From Euptelea pleiosperma (Eukaryota; Streptophyta; Magnoliopsida; Ranunculales; Eupteleaceae), in contig CM068549.1 in NCBI GenBank assembly GCA_035048495.1, positions 15,161,103 to 15,225,102 on the forward strand: DNA of 64,000 nt, given 5' to 3'. This document shows, piece after piece, positions 12,092 through 23,810 of this stretch (position 1 is its first letter; every line of letters starts with the position of its first letter). The notes beneath the pieces are model-generated. The model had not been told where the DNA came from and did no database searches. It saw only the letters and a list, made by a program, of their open reading frames with translations. A program made the translations under genes and the position numbers.

Positions 12092-13127
12092 CTGACCCAA
12101 TTCGTTGACTTCTTCAACGTTTATTCACAAAGCGGGTAGAGCCCACCTCAGTCAAGTGTTTGTGGGGTTGTATATAGTCGTCCGTACATAATTCATATAT
12201 GTAGTATACATAATCGAGTGATGATAAGATGTACAACACATCAAAAAGCTATGTGAAAAAGAGGCCCATCAGAGGCTTTGGTTGGTAGAATTAAGAGATC
12301 TCGCAATAAAATACGATTATACTTAGGCCCTGTTTGGTATCGCCACAAATATTTGTTTGCAAATGTTTGTGGCATTTTTTTTGTTTTTCTAGGTGCTTGG
12401 TTGCACCCGATCACTATTATTCACCTGGGTAAATATTTACCAGTTTGGGCTGCTTTGGCCGTAAATATTCACTTTTTCAACTGGAGCTTCCTTGAAATCT
12501 ATTCTACTTATTAATGCACAAAGGACTTATTGTGTGCCTCACGCTAAACCACCCCAATATCCCACAAATGTCCTTATTTTTATTTTTTATTTTTTTAATT
12601 TTATTTACTTAACAGGGTTTTTTTTATCTTTTGGTGCCAAAGCACATGTCACCCATCACCTTGCAACTCATTCAATGTTAAAAAAGTAATTCTTAAGAGT
12701 ACTTTGGTCATTTAATACTTTCACATTAACTCAATTGTACAAGTAATTATTGCATCGTGACGTTGTACTTAAACTCTATGGCTAAAAACATTTAGATGAT
12801 GAGGTAGGTCAACCTAGAGATGGGAAAAACATCTATACGGTCAGTGGTCTCTAAATGTGTGCCATGTGTACGGAGGTGCTGCCACGCGTAAGGTGCACGT
12901 GCATCGCACGTAGCGATCCCCTAGTATATACCCAAAAAATAATCTCAGGGGGGGTGTTACTAAAATACCCAAAAAACTTAAATTGGAGTACGGCGTTCAC
13001 AACTCCAACGTTCTTAGCATTTCACTGAGCACCTGAAGGCTGAAACTATTTTAACACGTTTTATGTGGGTTTTTTTTTTTTGTAGATCCAGCCAGTTTGA
13101 TCGTGGGATTGGTAGTTAAACAGGGTT
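12092..13127. other. 3' flank of DnaJ8 copy 1 and intergenic DNA
   Basis: The first 200 bp are the shared 3' flank of the array. From about 12327 ('ggccctgtttgg') the sequence departs from the other copies, suggesting an inserted TIR element whose far end I could not fix. An FB arm fragment lies at about 12815-12865. At 12888-12924 the + strand shows stem CGTGC-ATC-GCACG then CTAG before T, a possible Helitron 3' end. Confidence 0.4.
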
Positions 13128-13383
13128 TCCTTATCCCAGTTCGTCTCGGACCTTAAAAGCTTTTCACACGTGTAATCAGAAAAATTTGAGGGCCATTATG
13201 ATGGCTTGATACGTGTGGTGTGAATTGAGGACCAGTGTTGACGGCTTATCCACGAGCAAACAAAAAAATACATCATAAACAGCGGGCCTCCATAACCCTG
13301 TTTAACTACCACGTGGGCCAACTTTGACCAATCAGCTGCCTCGTGTGTGAAAGTTTTAGAACTTCCAGACGACCAGTGATAAA

Positions 13384-13675
13384 GAGTAAAACTTGCCTGA
13401 CATTGACTGACCACCTACAATATAAGCCACATGGCATACTATTAGAGGAGGCTGATCGTATGGATGTTTAGCCAATCCCAAGGTGAACCTACAAACCAAA
13501 AATCAGCCTGATTAGTGATTTCGAACCTTTTGATCACTGTATCCCAAATAATGGTTAATAATGCTCAAATTCGCACAGTTAAAATCAACCCATGAAAATG
13601 ACTTTAATCCAATACTAAGAAACGGCTAATCAGGTTGATTTTTGGTTTGTAGGTCCACCCAAGGATTGGCTAAAC
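13384..13675. mobile_element. FB foldback MITE (unit 1)
   Basis: Left end GAGTAAAACTTGCCTGAC, core with both mirrored phrases; right tip replaced by unrelated 'ggccgtctctaccataag'. The same truncated insertion is at 21935-22225 in unit 2, so it predates the segmental duplication. Confidence 0.8.
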
Positions 13676-13735
13676 ATCATACATCATGGCCGTCTCTACC
13701 ATAAGGCCGTTAAGGTGGTTGGCCGCCTTAGGCCC

Positions 13736-13975
13736 CACCCCACTAACCACATGGATGTTTAGCCTACCCTTGTTTGATATACAAATCAAAATTAACCTGA
13801 TTAGTTATCTCTAACCATAGATTTTAGTATATTTTAAGATTGATTCTAGCCATTGGACTCAAGAATGTTTTTTAGTACTAGTATCCAATGGCTAGAAATC
13901 ATCAATCAAGCTGATTTTTAATGTGTTTATCCACCAATAGGTTGGCTGATCATACACGCAGTTATTAGGGCCAAA
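13736..13975. mobile_element. Diverged FB-like element (unit 1)
   Basis: Palindromic, with 'cacatggatgtttagcc' on the left and 'gttggctgatcatacacgc' on the right. 'cctgattagttatctc' is mirrored by 'atcatcaatcaagctg'. Its duplicate is at 22295-22520. Confidence 0.65.
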
Positions 13976-14494
13976 AGATGACCTATGTTGGTCCGCGAGA
14001 GTCCTTTTTATGGACTCTCGTATGATATAAACACGTACATTGTAACCATCTTACGAGTGTTAGTGAGGCTTTAAGAAATGTTGTGGTATGCAACTCTCTT
14101 TGACTACATGAAGACTAAAAGATGAAGACCGAAGACTTGAAAGATTGAAAACTGATTCATCTGAGTGGGTTACTTATCCGTTTAAAATCGTGTCCACTCC
14201 CTGGGAAGGTAAGTAAATTAGTGGCCTTAGAAGTAGGATATTAACTAAAATATTTTGGCTAAAAATTTGCCATAAAATAATACTTCAGTTCACCCCGAAG
14301 AGGCATTTGAAAAACTAAACTAAAGGGAAGTACAATTGATTGGACATCAGGTACCCTATGTAAGAATTGATTGGACCAAAGAAATCAATTGAACTCTGAG
14401 TAAGAATCGATTGGACTCACATAGACAGAACTTCCGAAGAAGTCCGATCGATTAAGCTCTGAGCAAGAATTTATTGGACACACGAAGACAGAAC

Positions 14495-14700
14495 ATCCAG
14501 AGGTTAGAAATCTTTTTCATGGTTTATTTTTAACCATGGATTTCGAGCATTATGATCCAAAGGTTAGAAATCACTAATTAGGCTGATTTTTGTTGCGTAA
14601 GTCTACTTATGGATGGGCCAAACATCCATACGGTCAGTAACCTCTAATAGTGTGCCACGTTGCTCACACTGTGGTCCGTCATCAACGGTGATGCTGGATG
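14495..14700. mobile_element. FB element, right half (unit 1)
   Basis: Begins near the FB centre ('tttcatggtttatttttaacc') and runs through 'aatcactaattaggctg' and 'ccatacggtcag' to 'gtgccacgttgctcac'. The duplicate at 23050-23250 has the same boundaries. Confidence 0.65.
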
Positions 14701-14789
14701 TTCGTCATCAAAGTTTTGTTCTGTAATAATGGTGAAAGCTACGATTGAGGAGAAAAGTTTTGATGGTAATCATTATTTTATATAGGCAC

Positions 14790-15075
14790 TATAGGCCGCA
14801 TCTAAAAAAGCCATGTGGCACAATCTTAGAGATTTACGATCATACAGATGTTTGAAACATCCCTAGGTGAACTTGCATACAAAAAATCAGTCTGATTGGT
14901 GTTTTCTAGACATTAAATCTTAATAACCAAAATAATTTTTGAATCCACGAATGAAATTCAACTCATGAAGATGATTCAAATCTAATAATTAGAAATCACT
15001 AATCCAACTAATTTTTGGTCTAAAGGGCCATCTAGGGATATGGTCATGGACCTCTAACAATATTCCTTGTGATGT
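14790..15075. mobile_element. Diverged FB element (unit 1)
   Basis: 'gccatgtggcacaatcttag' opens the left arm and 'ggtcatggacctctaac' closes the right one. The mirrored core is recognisable but diverged. Duplicate at 23338-23640. Confidence 0.6.
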
Positions 15076-15271
15076 TTATAGGTGTGGCCCGGACACTTAT
15101 ATAATAAAAGGCTAGTTTCAAAGTTTTCCAAGGAGAGAACAAAACTTTTCAACATTGTGAACGCATTAAATGCGTTTACATTCTTAAAGACTTAAAAACT
15201 CGTATCAATAGAAATGATTAGAAAAAGAAAAACAGAAGCAAACCAATGACATTTTGAGATAATGGAGATCA

Positions 15272-15485
15272 TGGTTCAAAGTCTAGGCCGATCCCGGCCT
15301 GAATTGGGATCAGAGCCCACTGATCCAATCCGATCCAAACCATGCTCTGTCTCGCCCGAGTTCTCTGTTTTCGAAAGGATTTTCACACCGTCTCGTCTCA
15401 AGGCGAGATGGTCAATCCTGTTCTAGACTCAACCGATCTGGATCGGTATCGAAGGCAGCCTCTGATCCCGAGACTTTCATCCTTG
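15272..15485. repeat. Insertion of ~210 bp present only in unit 1
   Basis: Unit 2 reads straight across this point ('gagattatggggattgcgtg', 24101-24120), whereas unit 1 has extra sequence between 'gagataatgg' and 'ggattgcatgag'. The insert is rich in 'gatcc/ggatc' motifs. No terminal repeats or target duplication are evident, so its class is unknown. Confidence 0.6.
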
Positions 15486-15780
15486 ATGGGGATTGCATGA
15501 GACACAAGAAACCCTTTTATCCATTGACAAGTAGACGATCCTCAAATCTAGACCCGATGTGAACTGATCCGATAATAAATACCACAAGATCCATGGACAC
15601 CCCTTCCAAATAAAAGTCAACAACTCAAGGGTGTTTTCGTCCACATGCATTAATTAAATCGGCCAGGGTAATTTTAGTCGCACCCCAAAAAATGTGAGGG
15701 CACCCCGCTGTTGAGAACACCCCACTTAGATTTCGAATTTGTGAGGGCACCCATTCATCATTTCAGCACAAGAGAGCAGA

Positions 15781-16152
15781 GAGTAAAGCTTCGGTCACAA
15801 CAGTCACAACCCACAATTGAAGCCACGTGGCACACTCTTAGTGGATGCTGACCGTATGGATGTTTGGCCAGTCCCTCGGTGGACCTGCAACCAAAAATCA
15901 GCCTGATTAGTGATTTACAACCTTTGGATCTTTGCACCCAAAGAACGCTCAATAATGTTCAGATTCCTACGGTTAAAATCAACCCATGAAAATGACTTCA
16001 ATCCAACTATTATGTTCACTGATCAGGCTGATTTTTGGTTTGTAGGTTCACCAGACTGGCCAAACATCCATGCGGTCAGCGTCCAATAAGAGTGTGCCAC
16101 ATGACTCCTACTGTGGGTTGTCACTGGATTCGGTTGTGACAATTTTGCTTCA
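15781..16152. mobile_element. FB foldback MITE upstream of DnaJ8 copy 2
   Basis: Left GAGTAAAGCTTCGGTCACAA, right end complementary ('ggttgtgacaattttgcttc'). The left arm holds the G-box CACGTG at 15824-15829, about 820 bp before the TATA box of DnaJ8 copy 2. Full core present. Confidence 0.8.
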
Positions 16153-16155
16153 AAT

Positions 16156-16229
16156 GAGTAAAACTTGTGCAGAGAAAACAGTTGATGAGAGGGAGTAAAA
16201 CTTGTGCAGAGAAAACAGTTGACGAGAGG
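16156..16229. repeat. Tandem duplication, 37-bp period
   Basis: Two near-identical copies beginning 'gagtaaaacttgtgcagaga' at 16156 and 16193. Confidence 0.85.
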
Positions 16230-16646
16230 GTGCGTAAAAAATTTTCAAAAGGGCATTTTCGTAATAAAAAAATATGGTAAAAGGGTATGGATAAGAAGAA
16301 GATATATCCACAGAATACGACGGGGCCAGGTCAGTCCTACGTCCAACGACTCCAACGTGTGGATTAGGACCTTCCCACCCTATACCTCTCTCCTTCTTCT
16401 CCTTTTTCCAACTGTATTTTATATTGTCTTCCCCGCTATTTTATACTCCTGAGTCCTGTTCACACAAAAACGAAGCAATCAAAACGTTTACAGGTGAAAG
16501 GAGAGGGTCCCACTTCCATCACCAATCATTTTCTTACATGACTTGCCGTCACCGTTGATCGATTTGAAAGTCTAAACTTTCTTTGCTTCTTCCCTTTTTT
16601 CATTTTTTTATTTAGAAACCGATCTGGGCTTCCCTCATTCTCTTCG

Positions 16647-16654
16647 TATAAATA
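16647..16654 (+). promoter_or_regulatory. TATA box of DnaJ8 copy 2
   Basis: TATAAATA in the same conserved promoter block as copies 1 and 3 (block begins about 16314). The GA run after it is shorter than in copy 1. Confidence 0.7.
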
Positions 16655-16724
16655 TCATAACCAGAGAGAGAGAGCATTGGGTGATTTGTTTTGTTATCTC
16701 TGCATTTGTGGGATTTGATCGAAG

Positions 16725-17642
16725 ATGGCAATTGCTGTTGGGATTGTGAGTGGTGGGTCATGGATTAATCAGAGCCATTGCTTGAAGGACAGAAAGACTA
16801 TGAGGGTGTTTTGTTCTTCTTCTTCTTCTAGGCTTAAGGATCAGTACAGAACGCTTAGAATCCAACCTGGTGCTTCTGAGAGAGAGGTCAAGAAAGCTTT
16901 CAGACAGCTTGCTTTGCAGGTGGCTCCTTTTTTTTTTCTTCTTCTTTGATTTGTTTCCGTGAAATTTGAGAATTTATATTTTTAATTTTTTCCTCTTATT
17001 TTTGTGGATTTTTCTGAGAATTTGAAGTCTATTTGGGAGTTCTTGATGATTTTTTTTTAATAAGTTTTTATGTTAACGGCTATTATGTCTTTTTTTTTCA
17101 GTATCATCCGGATGTATGCAAAGGAAGCAATTGCGGGGTCCAGTTCCACCGTATTAACGAAGCTTACGATGTACGTAATCAATCCATTCATCTCTCATTT
17201 TAAATTAGGGTGATGCATGGGAGTTAGGGCTCCCTTAAAGTGGAGAGACAATATATGAGCCTTTGAGTTATTGACACGTGTATTTTCACATTATTAATGA
17301 TCCAATGGTGTAGGATTATGTGGCACAAATACCTAGAAATTTAGGTCATTTGATTCCATGGGTCGCGCATGCATTACCACCTTTAGATTACTGAGTTCCT
17401 TTTTCTGATTGTTGTTCTCATTGGATTTATATGTTGCAATGCAGAATGTGATGAGCAATTTGAGGGGGGAATCTAATGCGATGGGCTTGTACGAATCGTT
17501 CGATCCTAGTAACGGTGATGATTATGATGATGGGAGCATGAGGGGCATGTGTGATCCTGATTGGGACTTGTGGGAAGAGTGGATGGGATGGGAAGGGGCA
17601 GGTATTCGGGACTACTCATCTCACATCAATCCCTACATCTAA
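16725..17642 (+). CDS. J8: DnaJ8-like chloroplast J-protein, copy 2
   Basis: Exons 16725-16919, 17102-17170 and 17445-17642 encode 153 residues. The domain order is as in copy 1: transit-peptide-like N-terminus, J-domain with YHPDVC, C-terminal [11 protein letters not shown] block. Differences are few: Ser for Ile at residue 9, one Thr fewer, Arg before LKDQ, and Pro in ESFDPSN. Reading frame and splice sites are intact, so I treat it as functional. Intron 1 differs most from the other two copies, while intron 2 shares with copy 3 a segment of about 80 bp (17219-17300) that copy 1 lacks. Upstream it carries a MITE with a nested FB element not seen in the other copies. Confidence 0.93.
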
Positions 17643-18297
17643 CTGACCCAATTCGTTGACTTCTTCAATGTTGATTCACAAAGCGGGTGGAGCCCACCTC
17701 AGTCAAGTGTTTGTGGGGTTGTATATAGTCGTCCGCACATAGTATACATAATTGAGTGATGATAAGGCCCATCAAGAGGGTGTTTTTTTTTTTTTCCTTT
17801 AAAAGCCCCTCAAGAGGCTTTGGTTGGTACTTGGTAGATTTTGAGATTAGTCTTGAATTATTTGATTGGATCAAGATTGGATGGATTCCACCTCTGGCTC
17901 TAGTCTTTAAAGAACCGGACCGAAAATTTTCAAAACCTTGTCTGATAGATGGTCGGTCCGGTCCGGTTTTCAAAACTCTGGTTAAAGTTACAAGTCCCCG
18001 ACAGTCCATCAAACTAAAAAAAACAGATGCTTGAATCCAACGGCTAGAATCATGTCATAAAAAGTACAAAAATCTATGAATAGAGATAATCAATCAGGTC
18101 GATTTTTTGTTTATATATCCAATAAGGTGTTGGCTAAAATTCCATATGGTTCGTGGGACTTTGACTTGGACTGGTTTATATATCCGACTCTGCTCACCAA
18201 CTTCATTTCCATTTTTATCGGGTGTTCACATCGGATAGATTCCGATCACTTATATACGGCCCATGAAGGGGTTCGGAGCATTTTCAATAGGGTGGGG
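17643..18297. other. 3' flank of DnaJ8 copy 2
   Basis: Shared array flank up to about 17905 (also in copy 3 at 26575-26870), then 'aaagaaccggaccgaaaa', found again near 27230 after copy 3. A diverged FB fragment lies at 18036-18150. No further gene. Confidence 0.5.
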
Positions 18298-18580
18298 ATC
18301 GGGGGACAACCATTTGGCGGACCCACATAGAAGATGAATCAATGGCTAGAAAAATGGCACTGAAATTGAAATTTCAAAAACGGTAAACAACAGAAAAAAT
18401 GGAATATAACAGAAAATTTATGGAAAATAACATAAAAAAACTATCATTTTTTTCCAAAAAATAACGGTCGTTATTTTTGTTATAACGGAAAATAACGTCC
18501 GTTATTTTTCGGTGTTTTAACGGTACATAACGTAACGGGGAGGTCCGAATCTGTTATAACGGCCATTTTTCAAACCTTGG
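18298..18580. mobile_element. Chimeric remnant: GATCGGGGGACAAC MITE tip plus hAT-like MITE
   Basis: 18298-18350 matches the tip and subterminal part of the MITE at 3544 ('gatcgggggacaacc', 'gaagatgaatcaatgg'). It runs directly into the right two thirds of a CAAGGTTT-family element that ends ...TTTTTCAAACCTTG near 18579. Confidence 0.55.
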
Positions 18581-18674
18581 TTTACCTTTCTGCAGGCATG
18601 AGGTCCCACCCCCCGTGTATAGGTGTACAGCAATTATATCTTTTGATATAGGACTAATAGCTTGACCCAAGAGT

Positions 18675-19300
18675 GTTGGTCGCACTTTTTCATTTATTAC
18701 CAAAATGCCTCTGCATCATTCTAGAGCACTGGTTAACTTCGTCTTTTCCTACCAATTTTCAACGACGGAAATTTAGTGGCACCCCACGAATTGTGCTTCA
18801 ATTTGGCTTAATTTACAAAAATGCCTTCCACGATTTAGACTTGAGATCACCGCGTCCAACTTCATGCAAGTGTTCAGGGACTCATGTGTGGCACATTCTT
18901 AGAGGACTCTGATCATATAGATGATTGGCTAATCCCTAGGTGGATCTACAAAGCAAAAATTCAGACTGATTATAGATTTTTAGGCATTGGATTTGAGTTA
19001 TTTTCATGCCTTGATTCTAACCATGGAAATTTTAGCATTATTTACCATTATTTACCATTATTTGAGGTAGAAAGATCCAAAGGTTTGAAATCACTAATCA
19101 GGCTGACTTTTGGTTTGTAGGTCCACATAGGGATTGGAAAAACATCCATAGACCCAGGGTTCTCTAAGAGTGTGCCACATGGCTCATTTGCGTGCTGTCA
19201 TCAGCTGTCATCGAAGTTTTACTCTTAACTCCATTAATTGGTGGTGAAATCACAATTCATGGTGCCCTGACAATTCAAGGGGTGCGACTAAAATTTCCCT
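18675..19300. mobile_element. MITE with GTCGCAC subterminal motif, FB nested inside
   Basis: Left 'ggtcgcactttttcattt', right 'ggggtgcgactaaaatttcc', the same family as 15666-16241. The interior from about 18870 to 19224 is an FB element. Left boundary uncertain. Confidence 0.45.
18870..19224. mobile_element. FB foldback MITE
   Basis: Right end ...CATCGAAGTTTTACTC at 19224. The left arm starts at 'gggactcatgtgtggcac' with its tip lost. The centre has a small 'ttatttaccattatttacc' duplication at 19034-19058. Confidence 0.7.
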
Positions 19301-19521
19301 TGTAGGCAGCTCAACTTTTCTAACAGCACATTTTTATTTTTCTAATTGAGTCTTGAGTTGCCACAAATAACAGATTCGCCCCTGGAAATTAATCTTCCAA
19401 AACTGCTCTTTAAGTTGAAACTATTCTATTTTGGCTCTTCTTCCAAAAACGTCACACATGTGACATCCACTCATTACTTCTAACATGTGTAGCTGAAGAT
19501 GCTCAGGCTCATGCCTTCAAC

Positions 19522-19880
19522 CAAGGTTTAAAGGGGACCGTTATATCGGTGTAACGGATTGGGGGCGTTACCGTTTTTTTCATTACAACGGAAAAAAAAA
19601 AGTTCAGGGGCAAAAATGAAAAAAATGGGAAAATGATGGAAAATAATGAGAAAAAACGGAAATAACAGAAAATAACGGAAAAATAACTGAAAAAACGAAA
19701 ATAACGGAAGTTTTTATTTTCACAAAATTTCTCATAAAATAACGGTCGTTATTTTTGTTATAACGGAAAATAACGGCTGTTATTTTTTGGGCGTTTTAAC
19801 GGTCCATAACGTAACGGTGTAGGTCCGAATCCGTTATAACGGCCGTTATTTTCGTTATAATGGCCGTTTTTTAAACCTTG
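19522..19880. mobile_element. hAT-like MITE with perfect 8-bp target duplication
   Basis: Ends CAAGGTTTAAAGGGG and ...TTTTTTAAACCTTG; flanked by CCTTCAAC at 19514-19521 and 19881-19888. 359 bp, non-coding, with many 'ataacgg' motifs. Confidence 0.85.
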
Positions 19881-19900
19881 CCTTCAACGTGGGTATTGAC

Positions 19901-20314
19901 GAGTAAAACTTCTATCACAGCGTTTCTGACAGATGCTTCTGTCACAATGAAAATCACAGCCCACTTGGCACACTCTTAGTGGACCTGATCGTATGGATGT
20001 TTGGCCAGTCCCTCAATGGAGTTCTAAACAAAAAATATATCAACCTGATTGGTGATTTCTAAGCAATTCAATTGAAGTTATTTTCATGGGTTGACTTTAA
20101 CGTACGGTGAGAATTTGAACATTATTGAGCGTTAATTGGGTGCAAAGATCCAAAGGTTGTAAATCACTAATCAGGCTGATTTTTGGTTTAGAGGTCCACT
20201 GAGGAACAGGCCAAACATCTATACGGTCAGCGTCCACTAAGAGTGTGCCACATGTGCTGTGATTTTCATTGTGACAAAAGCATCTGTCAGAATGATGTGA
20301 TAGAAGTTTTACTC
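19901..20314. mobile_element. FB foldback MITE with 9-bp target duplication
   Basis: Complete copy of 414 bp, GAGTAAAACTTCTATCAC to ...AGAAGTTTTACTC, flanked by GGTATTGAC (19892-19900) and GGTACTGAC (20315-20323), 8 of 9 identical. It fixes the family boundaries and points to Mutator-like transposition. Confidence 0.9.
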
Positions 20315-20468
20315 GGTACTGACCTAGTGAGGGAAATGCAGGATTTGAAGTGAACCTAAAGCAATAACAGGTGGGTTTGTGATCGGTCCGGCCCAAGTCT
20401 GGACCATTTACGCCCTTAAACATGGTATCTCTTAAGGAAGTCAAACTCCATCTCATGGACAACGCGTC

Positions 20469-20645
20469 CAAGTTTGAATAATGTAACGGTAACGTTCAAT
20501 CCCGTTATGTTATTTAAAAACTGACAACGAAAATTGAAAAATGGTTACGGGGAAAAATAATAAAATAATATTGTTACGACTTCTTTTCGGTTGAGCTGCA
20601 TATTTAAAACGTTATAATAGACTATTTAAAATTTAAAACCTTAGT
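20469..20645. mobile_element. Decayed MITE relic of the CAAGGTTT type
   Basis: 'gtaacggtaacgttcaatcc' and a right end like 'ttaaaaccttag' suggest a worn copy. Ends are not definable. Confidence 0.35.
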
Positions 20646-20849
20646 TTATGAGCATTGTTATATCATTTTATTTTACTTTTTACAAATTTTTAATTATTAA
20701 ATATGATGCACGTGTTTGCTTATCCCTGTTCATCTGGGACCTTAAAATGATTTCACACGTGTACTCTGAAAAAATTGAGCCCAGTACGACGGCTTGACAC
20801 GTGTAGTGGGAGGACTAGTGATGACGGCTTATCCACGAGAAAACAAAAA

Positions 20850-21422
20850 GGGACGGGATATTGGCACCCGTGTTTTCGCTCAATAAACCCAAAAATCTCC
20901 CTCCCTCCTTTTTCACTCATCACACTTAGAAAAATAAAAATAAAATTAAAAATAAAAAAATAAAAACCCAAAAAAGCCCAAAAAAATTGAAAAAAAAAAA
21001 AAAACAAAGGAGAATAAGAAGAAGGAGGAGGAAGAGGAGGAGGACGGCACCGCTGCCGTCGAAGAAGAAAAAGAGAGTAGGAAGACGCTGCTGACGTCGT
21101 AGGTACGTCTCTCTCTCTCTCTCTCTTGCTCTCTATCTCCCCCTCTCTCTCTTGCTCTCTCTCTCCCCCTCTCCCCCTTGCTCTCTCTCCCTCTCCCTCT
21201 CACTCTCGATTCTAGGCTGCCACACTCGGCCTCAGGGGCTGCCAAGAGAGAGAGAGGAGAGACGTACCTCCAGTGGTGGTAACGGCTTTCTCCTCCTCCT
21301 CTTCTTCTTCTTCTTCTTCTCCTCTGTTTTTCCTCTTCTTCTTCTTTTTTTTTTTTTTTGTGGATAGGTGTGATGAGTGATGGGTTTACTAAGCGAAAAC
21401 GCGGGTGCCAATATCCCATCCC
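20850..21422. mobile_element. Mutator-like MITE with perfect 9-bp target duplication
   Basis: TIRs begin GGGACGGGATATTGGCACCC (left) and GGGATGGGATATTGGCACCC (right, complement) and extend for over 40 bp. AAACAAAAA flanks at 20841-20849 and 21423-21431. The empty site, a single AAACAAAAA, survives in unit 1 at 13258-13266. The interior is a purine block, a (CT)n block and again a CT-rich block; its ORFs are low-complexity and not genes. A second member is at 56254-56845. Confidence 0.92.
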
Positions 21423-21447
21423 AAACAAAAACCATATCATAAACAGT

Positions 21448-21847
21448 GAGTAAAACTTGTGTCACAAGATGTTGTGACGGAAGCCAGTCACAGCACTCGA
21501 TACGAGCCACGTGGCACACGATCAGAGGGAGATGACCGTATGGATGTTTGGCAGTCCCTCGGTGGACCTACAAAAATCAGCCTGATTAGTGATTTAAAAC
21601 CTTTGGATTTTTGGACCCAAATAACGCTCAATAATGCTCAAACCCCTACCGTTAAAATCAACCCATGAAAATAACTTCAATAAAATCGGTTAGAAATCAC
21701 TAATCAAGCTGATTTTTTGTGAACCGGTCCACCGAGGGACTAGCCAAACATCCACACGGTCATCATCCTCTAATAGTATGCCAAGTGGCTCATATTGAAT
21801 GCTGTGACCGGCTTCCGTCACAACATCTTGTGACACAAGTTTTACTC
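21448..21847. mobile_element. FB foldback MITE with 9-bp target duplication and empty site
   Basis: 400 bp, GAGTAAAACTTGTGTCAC to ...GTGACACAAGTTTTACTC. Flanks ATAAACAGT (21439-21447) and ATAAACAGG (21848-21856). Unit 1 has a single ATAAACAGC at 13275-13283 without the element. Left arm holds the G-box motif GCCACGTGGC. Confidence 0.92.
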
Positions 21848-21934
21848 ATAAACAGGGGGCCTCCGTAACCCTGTTTAACTACCATGTGGGCCCACTTCGA
21901 CCAACAGCTGCCAAGTGTGCTAAGCATTTAGAAC

Positions 21935-22225
21935 TTCCTGACATCGACTGACCGCCTACAATACGAGTCACATGGCATACTCTTAGAGGATGCTGACCAT
22001 ATGGATGTTGAGCATAATCCAGGGTGGACCTAACAAACCAAATATCACCCTGATTAGTGATTTTGAACCTTTAGATCATTGTATCCCAAATAATGGTTAA
22101 TAATGCTCAAATTCCCAGAGTTAAAATCAACCCATGAAAATGACTTTAATCCAATGATAAGAAACCACTAATCAGGTTGATTTTTGGTTTGTAGGTCCAG
22201 CGAGGGATTGGCTAAACATCCATAC
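21935..22225. mobile_element. FB foldback MITE (unit 2 duplicate)
   Basis: Duplicate of 13384-13675; the GAGTAAAAC tip itself is lost in this copy, which begins near 'cctgacatcgactgacc'. Confidence 0.75.
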
Positions 22226-22294
22226 ATCATGGCCGTCTCTACCATAAGACCATTAAGGCGCTGGGCCGCCTTAGGCCCAAAGTATGAGAAGGCC

Positions 22295-22520
22295 CCACCC
22301 CCCTAACCACAAGGATGTTTAGCCCACCCCTTCATGGATATACAAACCAAAAATTAACCTGATTAGTTATCTCTAGCCATAGATTTTAGTACTTTTTAGG
22401 ATTGATTCTAGCCATTGGATTCAAGAATATTTTTTAGCAGTAAATCCAACAGTTGGAAATCATCAATCAAGCTGATTTTTGGTGTGTTTATCCACCAATA
22501 GGTTGGCTGAACATCCACGT
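22295..22520. mobile_element. Diverged FB-like element (unit 2 duplicate)
   Basis: Duplicate of 13736-13975 with the same ends; slightly better preserved mirrored core. Confidence 0.65.
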
Positions 22521-23049
22521 AGTTATTAGGACCAAAAGATGATCTATGTTGGTCCGCGAGAGTCTTTTGCATGGACTCTCGTATGACATAAACACATTGT
22601 AACCATCTTACGAGTGTTAGTCAGGCTTTAAGAAATGTCGTGGTATGCAACTCTCTTTGACTGTCTGAAGACTAAAAGATAAAGACTGAAGACTTGAAAG
22701 ATTGAAAACTAATTCATCTGAGGAACCATTATGTATTCGTTTAAGATTGTATCCACTCTTTAGGAAAGTAAGTGAATTGGTAGCCTTAGAAGTAGGATAT
22801 TAACTAAAATATTTTGGCTAAAAATTTGTCATAGAACGACTTCAGTTCAAGCCCGAAGAAGCATTGAAAAACTAAACTAAAGGGAATTTCAATCGATTGG
22901 ACACAAGGTACCTTGTCCAAGAATTGATTGGACCTAAGAAGACAACTTCTGCAAAGTTCGATCGATTGGACCTATGTAGACAACTTCCGAAGAAGTCATC
23001 GATTGGACTCTGCGCAAGAATTGATTAGACACACGAAGACAGAATATCC

Positions 23050-23250
23050 GGAGGTTAAAAATCTTTTTCATGGTTTATTTTTAACATGGATTCCGAGCAT
23101 CATGATCCAAATGTTAGAAATAACTAATCAGGCTGATTTTTGTTGCGTAAGTCTACCTAGGGATGGGCCAAACATCCATACGGTCAATAGACTCTAATAG
23201 TGTACCACGTTGCTCAAACTGTGGTCCGTTATCAACGGTGATGATGGATG
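23050..23250. mobile_element. FB element, right half (unit 2 duplicate)
   Basis: Duplicate of 14495-14700. Confidence 0.65.
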
Positions 23251-23337
23251 TTCGTCATCAAAGTTTTGCTACATAATAATGGTGAACGCTACGGTTAAGG
23301 AGAAAAATTTTGATGATTGTCATTATTTTATATGGGC

Positions 23338-23640
23338 GCTATTGACCGCATCTAAAAAAGCCATGTGGCACAATCTTAGAGATTTCTGATCGTATGGAAG
23401 TTTGAAACATCCCAGGGTGACCTACATACAAAAACTCAGTCTGATTGTTTTCTAGACATTGAATCTTAGTACCCAAAATAATTTTTGAATCCACGATTGA
23501 AATTCAACTCATGAAAACGATTCAAATCCAATAGTTAGCTAGAAATGACTAATCCAACTGATTTTTTGTCAGAAAGGGTCATCTTTCAAACATTCATATG
23601 GTCATGGATCTCTAACAATATTCCACGTGTTTATAAGTGT
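23338..23640. mobile_element. Diverged FB element (unit 2 duplicate)
   Basis: Duplicate of 14790-15075. Confidence 0.6.
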
Positions 23641-23810
23641 GGCCTAGATGCCTATATAAAATAAAATGCTAGTATCAAATTTTTCCATGGAGAGAGCAAA
23701 ATTTCTCAGCATTGTGAACGTATTAAATTAATGCGTTTACATTGTTAAAGACTTAAAAACTCATATCGATATAAATGATTAAAAAGAAAAACCGAAGCAA
23801 ACCAATGACA

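Larger units (their letters stand above)
10286..15590 (+). repeat. Tandem unit 1 of the DnaJ8 array
   Basis: Starts with the marker 'caagatccattggcacccc' and contains DnaJ8 copy 1 plus the segment from about 13128. The marker recurs at about 15594 and 24189. The segment 13128-15590 aligns with 20725-24185 in unit 2, apart from MITEs present in only one copy. Confidence 0.8.
15666..16241. mobile_element. MITE with GTCGCACCCC subterminal motif
   Basis: Left 'ggtaattttagtcgcacccc', right about 'gggtgcgtaaaaaattttc'. It carries an FB element (15781-16152). Units 1 and 3 lack the whole block between the marker and the promoter, so it inserted in unit 2. The right boundary is approximate. Confidence 0.5.

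Noticed and set aside
13384..13675. Searching FB elements for a transposase ORF
   Set aside because: All copies are under about 420 bp without insertions and none contains a coding domain; they are non-autonomous.
15666..19300. A single 3.6-kb transposon carrying DnaJ8 copy 2 between GTCGCACCCC inverted ends
   Set aside because: The ends face each other, but there is no target duplication, and each end better pairs with a nearer partner, giving two separate MITEs. The gene is also present at homologous positions in units 1 and 3.
20946..21519. Several 70-160-residue ORFs rich in Glu/Arg/Lys or Ser/Leu
   Set aside because: They come from GA and CT repeats inside the Mutator-like MITE; low complexity, on both strands, no domain.
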